From positions 1-64,000 of the forward strand of contig SUZS01000001.1 in the NCBI GenBank assembly GCA_015059785.1: a stretch of 64,000 nt of DNA, given 5' to 3'. The notes under the pieces were generated by a model that saw only the letters and a program-made list of their open reading frames with translations, did no database searches and was not told where the DNA came from. Positions 34,764-43,446 of this stretch are shown in pieces. The position numbers were made by a program, and so were the translations under genes. Source of the DNA: Rikenellaceae bacterium. Lineage in GTDB: Bacteria > Bacteroidota > Bacteroidia > Bacteroidales > Rikenellaceae. The stretch's first letter is position 1; the number at the start of each line of letters is the position of its first letter.

Positions 34764-35444
34764 ATGGGACTAAATAATGCAATGAATAGCGCAGTTAAGA
34801 TGGCTAAAATTAAGCTCTATGCTGCTATAGTTGGAGTTGTGGTAGTTGTGGCAGCGCTTCTGCTTCTTTGGTGGAATCCATTTGGTTGGAGCTTCTCACT
34901 GGGAAGCCTTTTTGGTGGAGGCGGTGTGAAGATTGAGAATACAGCCAATGTTGTTGAGAAGGTAAAAAAGATTAGTCAGTTTACAACAGCCTGCTACTAT
35001 GAGGAGTATGTTCTTCAGAGTCGCAAGGGTGTAGCCGAGGAGAAGGGAATCTTTACAAAGAGCATTGACACAGTATACTACGACATCGTTCTCACTGTTC
35101 GTGGCACTGTTCGCGCGGGATATGACCTGTCAAAGATGGAACAGAGCGATATTACTATCAGTGGCGATACAATCAATGTCCGCCTTCCACAGCCAGAGGT
35201 GCTGGATGTTATCAGTAACCCATCTGACTATAAGATTTTTGAGGAGCAGGGCGAGTGGAGCCACGAGGAGATTGTTGCTATCCAGTCAGAGGGTAAGATA
35301 AAGACTCTTAACAACGCTCTAAAGAACAATATCCTTGGTAAGGCTAACGAGCAGGGTAAACAGCGCGTTGCTAACCTATTTACAGCTATGGGCTTTAAGC
35401 AGGTTAATGTGACAACAACACCTGTTCCGACAACAGTAGAATAG
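34764..35444 (+). CDS. DUF4230 protein with N-terminal membrane anchor
   Basis: 226 residues. A single membrane helix at about 18-41 (AAIVGVVVVVAALLLLWW), a glycine-rich linker, then DUF4230 (FTTACYYEEYVLQSRKG, DIVLTVRGTVRAGYDLSKME, NVRLPQPEVLDV). It is a paralogue of the preceding lipoprotein, with the same order of segments. The pair could form a membrane-attached complex spanning the periplasm. Confidence 0.85.
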   Translation: MGLNNAMNSAVKMAKIKLYAAIVGVVVVVAALLLLWWNPFGWSFSLGSLFGGGGVKIENTANVVEKVKKISQFTTACYYEEYVLQSRKGVAEEKGIFTKSIDTVYYDIVLTVRGTVRAGYDLSKMEQSDITISGDTINVRLPQPEVLDVISNPSDYKIFEEQGEWSHEEIVAIQSEGKIKTLNNALKNNILGKANEQGKQRVANLFTAMGFKQVNVTTTPVPTTVE

Positions 35445-35451
35445 AGTGTAA

Positions 35452-36060
35452 ATGAGGGTCGTAATAACGGGCTTTGAACCATATTTAGAGTATGCTGAAA
35501 ACTCATCGTGGGAGGTTGCGCGTGCAGTAGCCTCCCGCGATAATTGTGGCGTAGAGGTAGTCGCAGAGCTGCTTCCAGTAAGTTTTACTCGCGTGGGGGA
35601 TGCTCTGCGAGGGGCTGTTGAGCGTAACAAGGCTGACTACATTATTCTACTTGGTCAGTCGGGTGGTAGCGACCGTGTAAAGTTGGAGCGCATAGCCATA
35701 AACATGATGGATGCGCGCAATGTTGACAATGACGGATTTTTGCCCAATGAGCAGCCTATAGACCAGAGTGACAGTGCAGCACTGTTTACCACTCTGCCCG
35801 TTAAGGCACTGCGCTCGGCTATTGAGGCGAAGGGCGTAGGGGTAAAAATCTCTAACTCGGCGGGGCTTTATGTCTGCAACCGCAGCTACTTTGAGGCACT
35901 GCGCCTCTGTCGTGAGCAGAGGGTAAAGGGTGCGCTGTTTGTCCACCTGCCATACTATGAGGGGCAGAGTAGCGCAAAACCTGGCAAGCCAACAATAGTG
36001 CTTGAAGATATGGTAACTGCAATTCAAACTATAATTATAAACATAACTACAGATAAATGA
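35452..36060 (+). CDS. pcp: Pyroglutamyl-peptidase I-type cysteine peptidase
   Basis: 202 residues, cytoplasmic. Motifs: ITGFEPYLEYAENSSWEVA at the N-terminus, LERIAINMMDARNVDNDG with the catalytic Glu, ISNSAGLYVCN with the catalytic Cys and ALFVHLPYYEG with the catalytic His. The enzyme removes N-terminal pyroglutamate from peptides. The C-terminus overlaps the ion-channel start by 4 bases (ATGA), so the two are translated together, an unusual partnership that ties it to the cluster. Confidence 0.85.
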   Translation: MRVVITGFEPYLEYAENSSWEVARAVASRDNCGVEVVAELLPVSFTRVGDALRGAVERNKADYIILLGQSGGSDRVKLERIAINMMDARNVDNDGFLPNEQPIDQSDSAALFTTLPVKALRSAIEAKGVGVKISNSAGLYVCNRSYFEALRLCREQRVKGALFVHLPYYEGQSSAKPGKPTIVLEDMVTAIQTIIINITTDK

Positions 36061-37751
36061 CAAGAACTGAACAATTCAAAAAGCAACTTGCTCGCATCTT
36101 TGACGGTAACTTGCGTACAAAGCAGTGGGAGAACTATCCCGACTATGCGATTATCGGACTGATTATCATCAGCACACTCTCTGTCTTTGCATCTACTTTC
36201 GACATTCCAGCGGGGTGGCAAAAGGTACTTAATGTAGTGGATGTTGTGACAGTGATTATCTTTACCGTTGAGGTGTCACTGCGCATCTGGGCGGCCGACG
36301 AGATTGACCCGAAGTTTAGCGGCTTCTGGGGCCGAGTGAGGTACTGTTTTACATTCTACGGACTGATTGATGTGCTCTCTACCTACACATTCTATCTCTC
36401 ATTTGTCATTCCGCTGCCATATGCAATGCTAAAGGTCTTTCGTGTGGCGCGACTGCTGCGTGTATTCCGCTATTTGCGCTCGTTCAGGATGTTACAAAAG
36501 GCGATAAGCTCAAAGGCAAAAGAGATGTTTATATCGCTACAGTTTCTTGTAATTATCACACTTATACTATCATTCGTACTATTCTACTATGAGCATGCCG
36601 CACAACCAGATGTCTACGACAACGGTTTCCGCTCTGTTATCTGGGCATTTGCGCAGTATATCGGCGACCCTGGTGGCTTTGCAGATACTCCGCCAGTGAC
36701 ATTTATAGGTCGCATTATTGCTTGCATAATCGGTATACTCGGCATCGCCCTTTTTGCTGTTCCTGCCGGACTTATCGGCGCAGGATTCTCCGAGGCTATG
36801 GAGGAGGAGTTGCACAAGGCGGATGTAGAGAAGAATATTGCAAAGTTAAGGCTCTCTTTTGAGCGTAAGCTCGACCGTCCAACAGGTTATCAGATAGTAA
36901 AACCATACCGCACCATCTGTGATATTCAGGCGCGAATGGGAATGAAAGTCGATGATATCTTTGACGCTATAGAGGAGAGTACGGAGTTCCGCCTTATCAA
37001 CCTTGCGCTGACACAGACCATAGATGAGCATCCGCAGGATAGATTGGCAGTAGAGCACTTTATTGTCAACCGCCCTTATGGATGTTGTATAGACCGAGGT
37101 TCAAAGGTTACTATCGTCTCGCCATCAAGCTTTATAGACCCTTGTACAGGTAGTTTTGCCTACTACTTGGCCCTCATCGGTGGCTTTAACTACATCAGCC
37201 GCGAGGTGGGCGAAACAGCTCCATATAAGTCATACTACAACTTTGCCGATAGGTACAATCACGAAGAGAATCTACCGCTCTATATGGAAGATCTTGAGCA
37301 CCTTACATCGCGCGAGGGTAGCTGGACATATACCGTTCTTGTTGCCAGTGGCTCAAACGAGCCTACATACCCGACAATTTTCCACTTCGGCGCAGGTGGT
37401 CCAAAGGGTGATGAGAGTTTTGAGGGCGAAAATCTTGTCGTTAAGGATATTGCTGCTTACCGCGCCTTCTATGAGGATGTGGCCGCAGAGCTGAAGGAGC
37501 AGTACGATATGGCGTCCGACCACCAGCGTTACCACAACACCGCAGTTAAGGGCCTCTTTGCCCGTAAGTATCGCGAAGGACGCGGCGCAGAGAACAATAT
37601 CGTTATGCGCGTAGCGTGGAGCGCCTGCCTGTGGGACTCTCGCCGCATAGCTATTGCAAAGACCATTGCCGACACGCTCAACCGTCACTTTGAGAGTGAT
37701 GTAGAGAAGCAGTATGACCCAACTCTAAAGGTAAAGAAGATAGGATTCTAA
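36057..37751 (+). CDS. Voltage-sensor ion channel with non-canonical filter and large C-terminal domain
   Basis: 564 residues. Helices S1-S4 in about 28-150; S4 has basic residues every third position (K126, R129, R132, R135, R138, R141, R144). S5 about 157-178, pore and S6 about 191-245. The filter region reads AQYIGDPGGFADTPP (199-213) in place of the potassium TVGYGD. The 310 residues after S6 are soluble and unknown (FIDPCTGSFAYYLALIGGF, HFGAGGPKGDESFEG); they may gate the channel. It ends the rightward cluster. Ion specificity cannot be assumed. Confidence 0.85.
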   Translation: MTRTEQFKKQLARIFDGNLRTKQWENYPDYAIIGLIIISTLSVFASTFDIPAGWQKVLNVVDVVTVIIFTVEVSLRIWAADEIDPKFSGFWGRVRYCFTFYGLIDVLSTYTFYLSFVIPLPYAMLKVFRVARLLRVFRYLRSFRMLQKAISSKAKEMFISLQFLVIITLILSFVLFYYEHAAQPDVYDNGFRSVIWAFAQYIGDPGGFADTPPVTFIGRIIACIIGILGIALFAVPAGLIGAGFSEAMEEELHKADVEKNIAKLRLSFERKLDRPTGYQIVKPYRTICDIQARMGMKVDDIFDAIEESTEFRLINLALTQTIDEHPQDRLAVEHFIVNRPYGCCIDRGSKVTIVSPSSFIDPCTGSFAYYLALIGGFNYISREVGETAPYKSYYNFADRYNHEENLPLYMEDLEHLTSREGSWTYTVLVASGSNEPTYPTIFHFGAGGPKGDESFEGENLVVKDIAAYRAFYEDVAAELKEQYDMASDHQRYHNTAVKGLFARKYREGRGAENNIVMRVAWSACLWDSRRIAIAKTIADTLNRHFESDVEKQYDPTLKVKKIGF

Positions 37752-37870
37752 ATGAAAGTAGTATTTACGCCTGTAACCAAAGCTGGCAACAAGATATGGG
37801 TCGCACAGTAGACACAAGCCACTAAACCAAACATATCACAGTCGCTCCTGCTACCTTCAATCTCTCATTA

Positions 37871-40800
37871 CTATCGTGCTACATCTCTGACGCAGCGGGC
37901 CATGGTTGAGCGGTGGCCCGATTCGCGGAGGCTATTCTCCATATAGATGTTGCGCGAATCTCGAGACCAGCCGGTCTTCTGTTGGTTGCTTACGCTTGGG
38001 TCTACCTCTGTAGGTTTTGGATTGCTTCCGTTCATACCATAGGAGTAGTATGTACGGGTATAGGCCTGATAGCAGTTTGTCCAGAACGAAGAGGCGCAGT
38101 AGAAGTGCATCAGGGTCATCTCGCGCTGGTTTGGAAGGCGGTAGCCATCTGGACAATATGGATTATCTCCAAGTGAGCGGTCGATATTTGCCTGCATATC
38201 TGGAAAGGTTATCGCGTTATAGCTTGGACAGTTGAGCGATGTCGCCTCAAACTGCCAATAGAGGCGATTTTGCGCCGAAAGCTCATCTGAGTAGACAAGG
38301 TCTACGCCATCTTGTCCTAAGTAGCGGATAGACTTCTCATTGAGGTAGTTAAGGTCGAAAAGTGGAACGGCATCTGTACCCTTAACCTGCACATAGTCTG
38401 TCGCCGTAGCGGTTATATCTGCATCATCACTATCATCCATACCGAGATTTCTCACGCAACGCACCTCCCAGCGGGTCATTCGACCCCAATCTGTAGAGCC
38501 CTTAAGGTCTCCGATAGACGAGCCCTCCTCTGCCCAAACAACATACGGAGTGTTACTATTGCTACCATAGCGGGTACTTGACACAACATGCTGACGCCAC
38601 ACAGTCTCGTCGTTACTATCCTTCTCGCTGGCTGTGCGCTTATAGAGTCGGGCGGTATTATCAATACCATCTGCGCCCATCCACACGCCGACAAGCTGCT
38701 TAATAGATGCCAAATACCAACGCACCTCGCCCGCATCAATAACTCCGTTGCCATTATTGTCTCGATTGCGGGTCATACATGAGTAGCGAAGGTATTTATA
38801 GTTTGTATCGTTCTTTGTTCCATCACGAAGCACAGACTCCTCGTTTGTAGCGGTGAGATTTAGATACTTATCCCAGCGCACGCCAGTAGTAAAGGTGGTA
38901 TTATTTCCACCAACAAGTCCCCACTCGCGCAGGGTGTTAAGACGGCCATTATAGTCGTCTCCATTTCCACGGTCGTCACTGGCACTTGTGCCAGCAGGGT
39001 CGTAGGTCATCTTCTCGTACTCATCAAAGTGCTCTGTACCCCACGCAGTCTGCAGTTCGGAATGGTTCTGGTTATAGACTGTCTGTATTGATCGCTGCTG
39101 GATAGTATACGACGAGCCGACGACGGTACTCTCCTTGTCAAGGCTCTCCTTAGTATCGGAGAGTATGTGCATCAGTCGCATATTATCCTGATTGACCACT
39201 CGCTTCCACAGCAGCGGTCCTGCACTTGAGGTAAATGGGTGTTCATCGTAGTAGAACTCATTAACAAAGGCGGTGAGAACTATCTGTCCATTGCGGTCAA
39301 ACTCATTTGGCAGGCCTGCATCGTAGGCTGTTTTCTGCTCGCGCAGGAACTTCACAAGCTCGTCTACATACATCGTCTTTCCGTCGGATGCAGGATAAGG
39401 ATTGCCATTCTGGTCCACCTTTGTAGAGTGCGGAACATAGAGCATTCGGTTTTTGGAGTAGGTATTGCTCCACTTCTCGTTAAGCCTAAACTCCACCCAC
39501 TTAAAGTCTAAACCAGTAGTGACATCCGTACCATTAACGACCGTAGGCTTACCCTCGCTAAAAGGTGTACGGACATACCAAGTAACATCATCAGCCTTGA
39601 TATACTTCTGGTCAAAGCTCATCACATGGGTCTCATAGTGGGCGTCGCAGTCAAAAATCTCCTGCAGGGCGATTGTAACCTCTCCCGTAGCACCTGGAGC
39701 GTTCTCTGTAATACCCTCTGTATCGTCATTTGAGCTATCAACCTCTACGCGAATATCGTTCACTCCATTTACCGTAACGGTATATGTATATGAGGTATTT
39801 CGCTCGGTACTAAAGTCTGCAGGGCCGGTGTGTGAGAAGTCCCCCAGATGGATAACATAGCGAACCTCGGCAGAGAGCGTACAGCCATTTTTAACCTCTG
39901 TATCGGATATGGCATAGTCTGTATTCATTGTCAGGCGACCCGTAAGAACGACATAAGTAGAGTTGTTGTTTGCATACTCCCACTCGCCATTCATACCCTG
40001 ACTATCCTTTATCTGTCGCTCGCGGTCGGTATATAGTGTTGGACTCTTTTTAGGCTGTAGGGCATTCTCAAGCAGGTAGAAGGAGAATCCATAGCGAATT
40101 TTATCATCATCCATAGTAGTTGTAGAGCCAGCATCGTAGACATCCTCATCCTCAACATTCTTTGTCGGGGTATCAAAATACCCCTGCGCAGAGTCTGTTG
40201 TCGGAAGGCCATATTTACCTCGCACATCCCTATCCATAAGGTAAGTATCGCCTGAGACATTGAAAATCTGCCACTTCTTAAGTTCAAAAGTCTCAATATC
40301 ATCATTGCCCACCTTAACCCAGAAGCGCACCTTGGCATCTATACGGCGCAGCTGAAGCGTACCCGAGAGCGACGCGGTATTTACAGGCGAGAGTTCGCCA
40401 GTCATTGGGAAGTATCCACTACGCTCAACAAACTCCTGATTGAGCGAGACGACCATATCCAACAGCTCATCCTGATGCTGTATTTGATTGAGTACCTCTG
40501 GCGAGACGCTTACCATTTTTGAGTCGATATTTGAGACGCCGAAAATCTTACAGCCTGTGCGGGCTATGGTGTGAATCTTGATTGTACCCGAACACTCCTG
40601 ACTATCCCCCTCTGGGACAGTCACATACCACGCATCCTCTGTAGAAGAGGCTACAGCGTTTGTAGAGTCAAGAACATCGGCAACATCAAAATAGCGACCA
40701 TAAATCTTTTTTCCCTCGCTGTCAAAGATGTAGATATATAGGTTGTATATCTTCGCCTCATCAGAGACCTCTGGCATAGTCTGACGGGTAACAATATTGT

Positions 40801-40939
40801 GGTCTATATCGCGTGCGCCAAAGTTTAGAATCATCTCCACAGGCTCACCCTCCTTAATGGCAGTACTGTCAATATCACTCACAGTACAGCCGCTAAAGAG
40901 TAGTAGGGCAAGTAGAGTATATATCAGTTCCTTTTTCAT
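37871..40939 (-). CDS. DUF4906-type fimbrial tip or surface lipoprotein
   Basis: 1022 residues; signal with lipobox LLFSGCTVSD. N-terminal part resembles fimbrillin/Mfa2-like domains (KIYNLYIYIFDSEGKKIYG); DUF4906 is recognised from size, place and the C-terminal region (YCPDGYRLPNQREMTLM, STMARCVRDV). A calcium-loop-like DNNGNGVIDAGE begins near residue 725. In Bacteroidales fimbrial operons the last large gene usually encodes the tip adhesin. Last gene of the operon, 11 bases after its neighbour. Between 37752 and 37870, before it, I see no feature. Confidence 0.8.
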   Translation of the reverse strand: MKKELIYTLLALLLFSGCTVSDIDSTAIKEGEPVEMILNFGARDIDHNIVTRQTMPEVSDEAKIYNLYIYIFDSEGKKIYGRYFDVADVLDSTNAVASSTEDAWYVTVPEGDSQECSGTIKIHTIARTGCKIFGVSNIDSKMVSVSPEVLNQIQHQDELLDMVVSLNQEFVERSGYFPMTGELSPVNTASLSGTLQLRRIDAKVRFWVKVGNDDIETFELKKWQIFNVSGDTYLMDRDVRGKYGLPTTDSAQGYFDTPTKNVEDEDVYDAGSTTTMDDDKIRYGFSFYLLENALQPKKSPTLYTDRERQIKDSQGMNGEWEYANNNSTYVVLTGRLTMNTDYAISDTEVKNGCTLSAEVRYVIHLGDFSHTGPADFSTERNTSYTYTVTVNGVNDIRVEVDSSNDDTEGITENAPGATGEVTIALQEIFDCDAHYETHVMSFDQKYIKADDVTWYVRTPFSEGKPTVVNGTDVTTGLDFKWVEFRLNEKWSNTYSKNRMLYVPHSTKVDQNGNPYPASDGKTMYVDELVKFLREQKTAYDAGLPNEFDRNGQIVLTAFVNEFYYDEHPFTSSAGPLLWKRVVNQDNMRLMHILSDTKESLDKESTVVGSSYTIQQRSIQTVYNQNHSELQTAWGTEHFDEYEKMTYDPAGTSASDDRGNGDDYNGRLNTLREWGLVGGNNTTFTTGVRWDKYLNLTATNEESVLRDGTKNDTNYKYLRYSCMTRNRDNNGNGVIDAGEVRWYLASIKQLVGVWMGADGIDNTARLYKRTASEKDSNDETVWRQHVVSSTRYGSNSNTPYVVWAEEGSSIGDLKGSTDWGRMTRWEVRCVRNLGMDDSDDADITATATDYVQVKGTDAVPLFDLNYLNEKSIRYLGQDGVDLVYSDELSAQNRLYWQFEATSLNCPSYNAITFPDMQANIDRSLGDNPYCPDGYRLPNQREMTLMHFYCASSFWTNCYQAYTRTYYSYGMNGSNPKPTEVDPSVSNQQKTGWSRDSRNIYMENSLRESGHRSTMARCVRDVAR

Positions 40940-40950
40940 CGTTCTCTGGG

Positions 40951-42357
40951 TTAATTAAACTCCGTCTGTTCATTCTTCTCTACCCACGGCAGTACAGCAA
41001 AATTAAACTCGCCGTCAGTCTCATTAAAGTAGGCGTTGATGACTATCTTTATATGTTGATTTCGCAGCTGCTCGGTCATTGGTATAACGGCAGCAGTCTG
41101 GCGGTCAACGATATTTATCTGGCTATTGCTTATTGTCGCAGTTTTGCCCGCGCTCTTCTGTACAATCCAGTCGCGCGTATTAGTATTACCTATTGAGAAG
41201 GTGGCACTGCCGCTATTGTCGCGCAGGTAGTAGGTACTTCTGCTGTAGTAGGATATGCGCAGATAGCCACTATAGAAGCCAAATGTAAGATTACTGCCCG
41301 AGTTTGCCGCCGTTGTACTGCGGTAGTAGCGTCTACCTGTGGCTACATTGGTCATATAGCCGCTACTTGTACTGCTAAAACGCCACTGCGCGTGATCTGC
41401 GCTTATGGCACTATCTACAGACGAGACTACAGCCAAGCGACCTGAGCCGTTATCTACAAGGTAGCGACCTGTATTGCGGTTTTTGAGCATAAAGCTATCC
41501 GAGGTGTTTATAGAGGTAACGGTCTCAGTACCTCCGCTGCCCACCTTTGCCGTAAGGCTCATAGTGTAGGACGAAGCGCGATTCTCAAAGAGCGGAGTAA
41601 GGTATACGCAACTCTCTGTAGCCGCTGGCACAGAGATATCCTCGCCACCAGTATATGTATCATAGAGCGGAAGGGCGCGGTACGACACCGATGCCGGAAT
41701 TGTTCCATCTTTTGGCAGTATGTAGCTTGTCGATGGGTTGAAGTTGCTAAATGAGATATCGTCAATCTGCATCGGATAGTCAGAGTGGTTGTAGAGTCTA
41801 ACCTCAAACCAAACCACTGGGCGCAACATATCTATTGTCGTTGAGGAGTTCTCAACGCCCACACTAACAGCCTTGGCTGCGGTCAGAAGCAGTGGATGTG
41901 TAGTATCTATAACTGGCGTATCTCGGTTTGTAAGGGTTGTAAAGAGGGCGTCATAGCGCGCGCTGTCAAATGCACTGCCCACCGTGAGGTTGTCAAGCAT
42001 ACTCTTGACCTCTGTAAGCAGACTGCGCTCTGTATTTGCATAGGCATAGAGCATATAGTTACCCACATCAAGGTTTACAAATGTCACGCTCTTAACCTTT
42101 TGTTCCTCCCCCGTCAGGGCTGTTATGCGCTGAATTTCAGAGATATACCCCATAGAGTTTACAAGCACCAGTGTAACATCCTCCATACCGCCACCTGTGT
42201 AGATATCGCCATTACCAGGAGCTGTAGCACGAGTATGCTGCACAGCACTGACCGTTACTGTCAGCCCACCCTGCTCCGAGCCTATATTCTCAGAGCGGGA
42301 ACAGCCCACAACTATCGCAAGCAATACCAATATCGATATGTAAACAAATCTCTTCAT
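40951..42357 (-). CDS. Mfa2/FimB-like fimbrial lipoprotein with a lectin-like insert
   Basis: 468 residues; lipobox IVVGCSRSE. The first 240 residues have the fimbrial accessory layout (LTVTVSAVQHTRATAPG, VTFVNLDVGNYMLYAYANTE). Residues about 283-405 form a distinct region with three WxF/RYY-type segments (MLKNRNTGRYLVDNGSGRL, HAQWRFSSTSSGYMTNVATG, RRYYRST) that resembles a ricin-type beta-trefoil. The final part returns to the fimbrial pattern (KIVINAYFNE, FNFAVLPW). It could bind sugar. Overlaps the previous gene by one base. Confidence 0.7.
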   Translation of the reverse strand: MKRFVYISILVLLAIVVGCSRSENIGSEQGGLTVTVSAVQHTRATAPGNGDIYTGGGMEDVTLVLVNSMGYISEIQRITALTGEEQKVKSVTFVNLDVGNYMLYAYANTERSLLTEVKSMLDNLTVGSAFDSARYDALFTTLTNRDTPVIDTTHPLLLTAAKAVSVGVENSSTTIDMLRPVVWFEVRLYNHSDYPMQIDDISFSNFNPSTSYILPKDGTIPASVSYRALPLYDTYTGGEDISVPAATESCVYLTPLFENRASSYTMSLTAKVGSGGTETVTSINTSDSFMLKNRNTGRYLVDNGSGRLAVVSSVDSAISADHAQWRFSSTSSGYMTNVATGRRYYRSTTAANSGSNLTFGFYSGYLRISYYSRSTYYLRDNSGSATFSIGNTNTRDWIVQKSAGKTATISNSQINIVDRQTAAVIPMTEQLRNQHIKIVINAYFNETDGEFNFAVLPWVEKNEQTEFN

Positions 42358-43388
42358 CAGAACACTAAATCTCCTACTGAGGCATCAACCTCATCCCACT
42401 CCGTTGTACGCACCTGAACATCAAACTTATCAGGCTGTACGGTTATCACATAAATATACTTCCTACCAGCACGCCAAACCATATCCTCGCCCGCACTATC
42501 CTTTGTAGGCAGGGCCACGGTCATAGTTATTGTATCTGTTGTTGCCCACTTTACATCGAGGGTAAATGTTATGCTTGGCTGAGCTGTCCCCTGTGCCACA
42601 ACAAGTGGCTGCGGCAGGAAGAGGTCAAACTGCTCTGGATAGTCGTCTGCCGACTCAGGGATTATCTGCCCCTGGCTACTGCTCCACTCGCGCAGACGCT
42701 CTGAAGCCATAATATCGTCTGGGTTTACATAGCTACGGGCACCATATACCCATCTATCTGTAACATCTGGCTTTGCCTCTGTAAGGTCGTATGGCAGCGC
42801 ACCGATATAGTTGAGCGAGGTAAAGAAGAGATGCTTGAGCCTATACTCGCACTCTGCGCCAGGAGCTTGGAACTTGACCGCCACGGCTGAGAGTGTGTGG
42901 TGGAAGTTCAGCTCTACAGGCTTGCCGTTGTTCTTTGTCGGACAACCCACATAGGCCACCATCATATCATCGTTACACTGCAACATATTGTACTCAAGAG
43001 CAAGTGTTCGTGCTGTCGCCGTACCCAAAACTACAGAGGAGGCTGGCCAGTAGGCCCTAAACTCATAGCTGCCATCCATCTGCCAGTGCTGTATAGGGTC
43101 GTAAATCCACCCCGTAGGGGCGCTATCGTCAGTTGTATAGCTCACCTTGACATCGTGAAACACCTCCTTGCGATCGCCATTTGCACGAATCCAGTCTCCA
43201 TAGACCGAGAATGGCTCGGCGCGGAAGGCTTCGCTGCTGGCACTGCCGATAAGTGTTGCTGCACGACTACCCACACTACTCTGCGTACCAAAGTGAATAG
43301 CATTTTCAGAGTTACTCTCTGAGCTACTAACCTTAATACACGAAGTGGTAAGCAGTAGGATGCAAAGTATGTATACAAATCTTGACAT
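42357..43388 (-). CDS. Fimbrillin-family lipoprotein (minor subunit)
   Basis: 343 residues; lipobox LLTTSCIKVS. Typical fimbrillin landmarks: GSRAATLIG near residue 40 (an Arg before the mature start), PIQHWQMDGSYEFRAYWP, LNFHHTLSAVAVKFQAPG and the C-terminal TTEWDEVDASVGDLVF. The last is the donor-strand-like end of the family. Shorter than the major subunit and placed after it, so likely a minor or adaptor subunit. Confidence 0.85.
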   Translation of the reverse strand: MSRFVYILCILLLTTSCIKVSSSESNSENAIHFGTQSSVGSRAATLIGSASSEAFRAEPFSVYGDWIRANGDRKEVFHDVKVSYTTDDSAPTGWIYDPIQHWQMDGSYEFRAYWPASSVVLGTATARTLALEYNMLQCNDDMMVAYVGCPTKNNGKPVELNFHHTLSAVAVKFQAPGAECEYRLKHLFFTSLNYIGALPYDLTEAKPDVTDRWVYGARSYVNPDDIMASERLREWSSSQGQIIPESADDYPEQFDLFLPQPLVVAQGTAQPSITFTLDVKWATTDTITMTVALPTKDSAGEDMVWRAGRKYIYVITVQPDKFDVQVRTTEWDEVDASVGDLVF

Positions 43389-43446
43389 TAACTATTAATT
43401 TTGCGAGTATTGAGGGTTATCAGCCCTCAATACCCTAAGGGTTTGA

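Noticed and set aside
37752..37811. 19-codon frame after the ion-channel gene
   Set aside because: Too short, no family resemblance, and no supporting signals.
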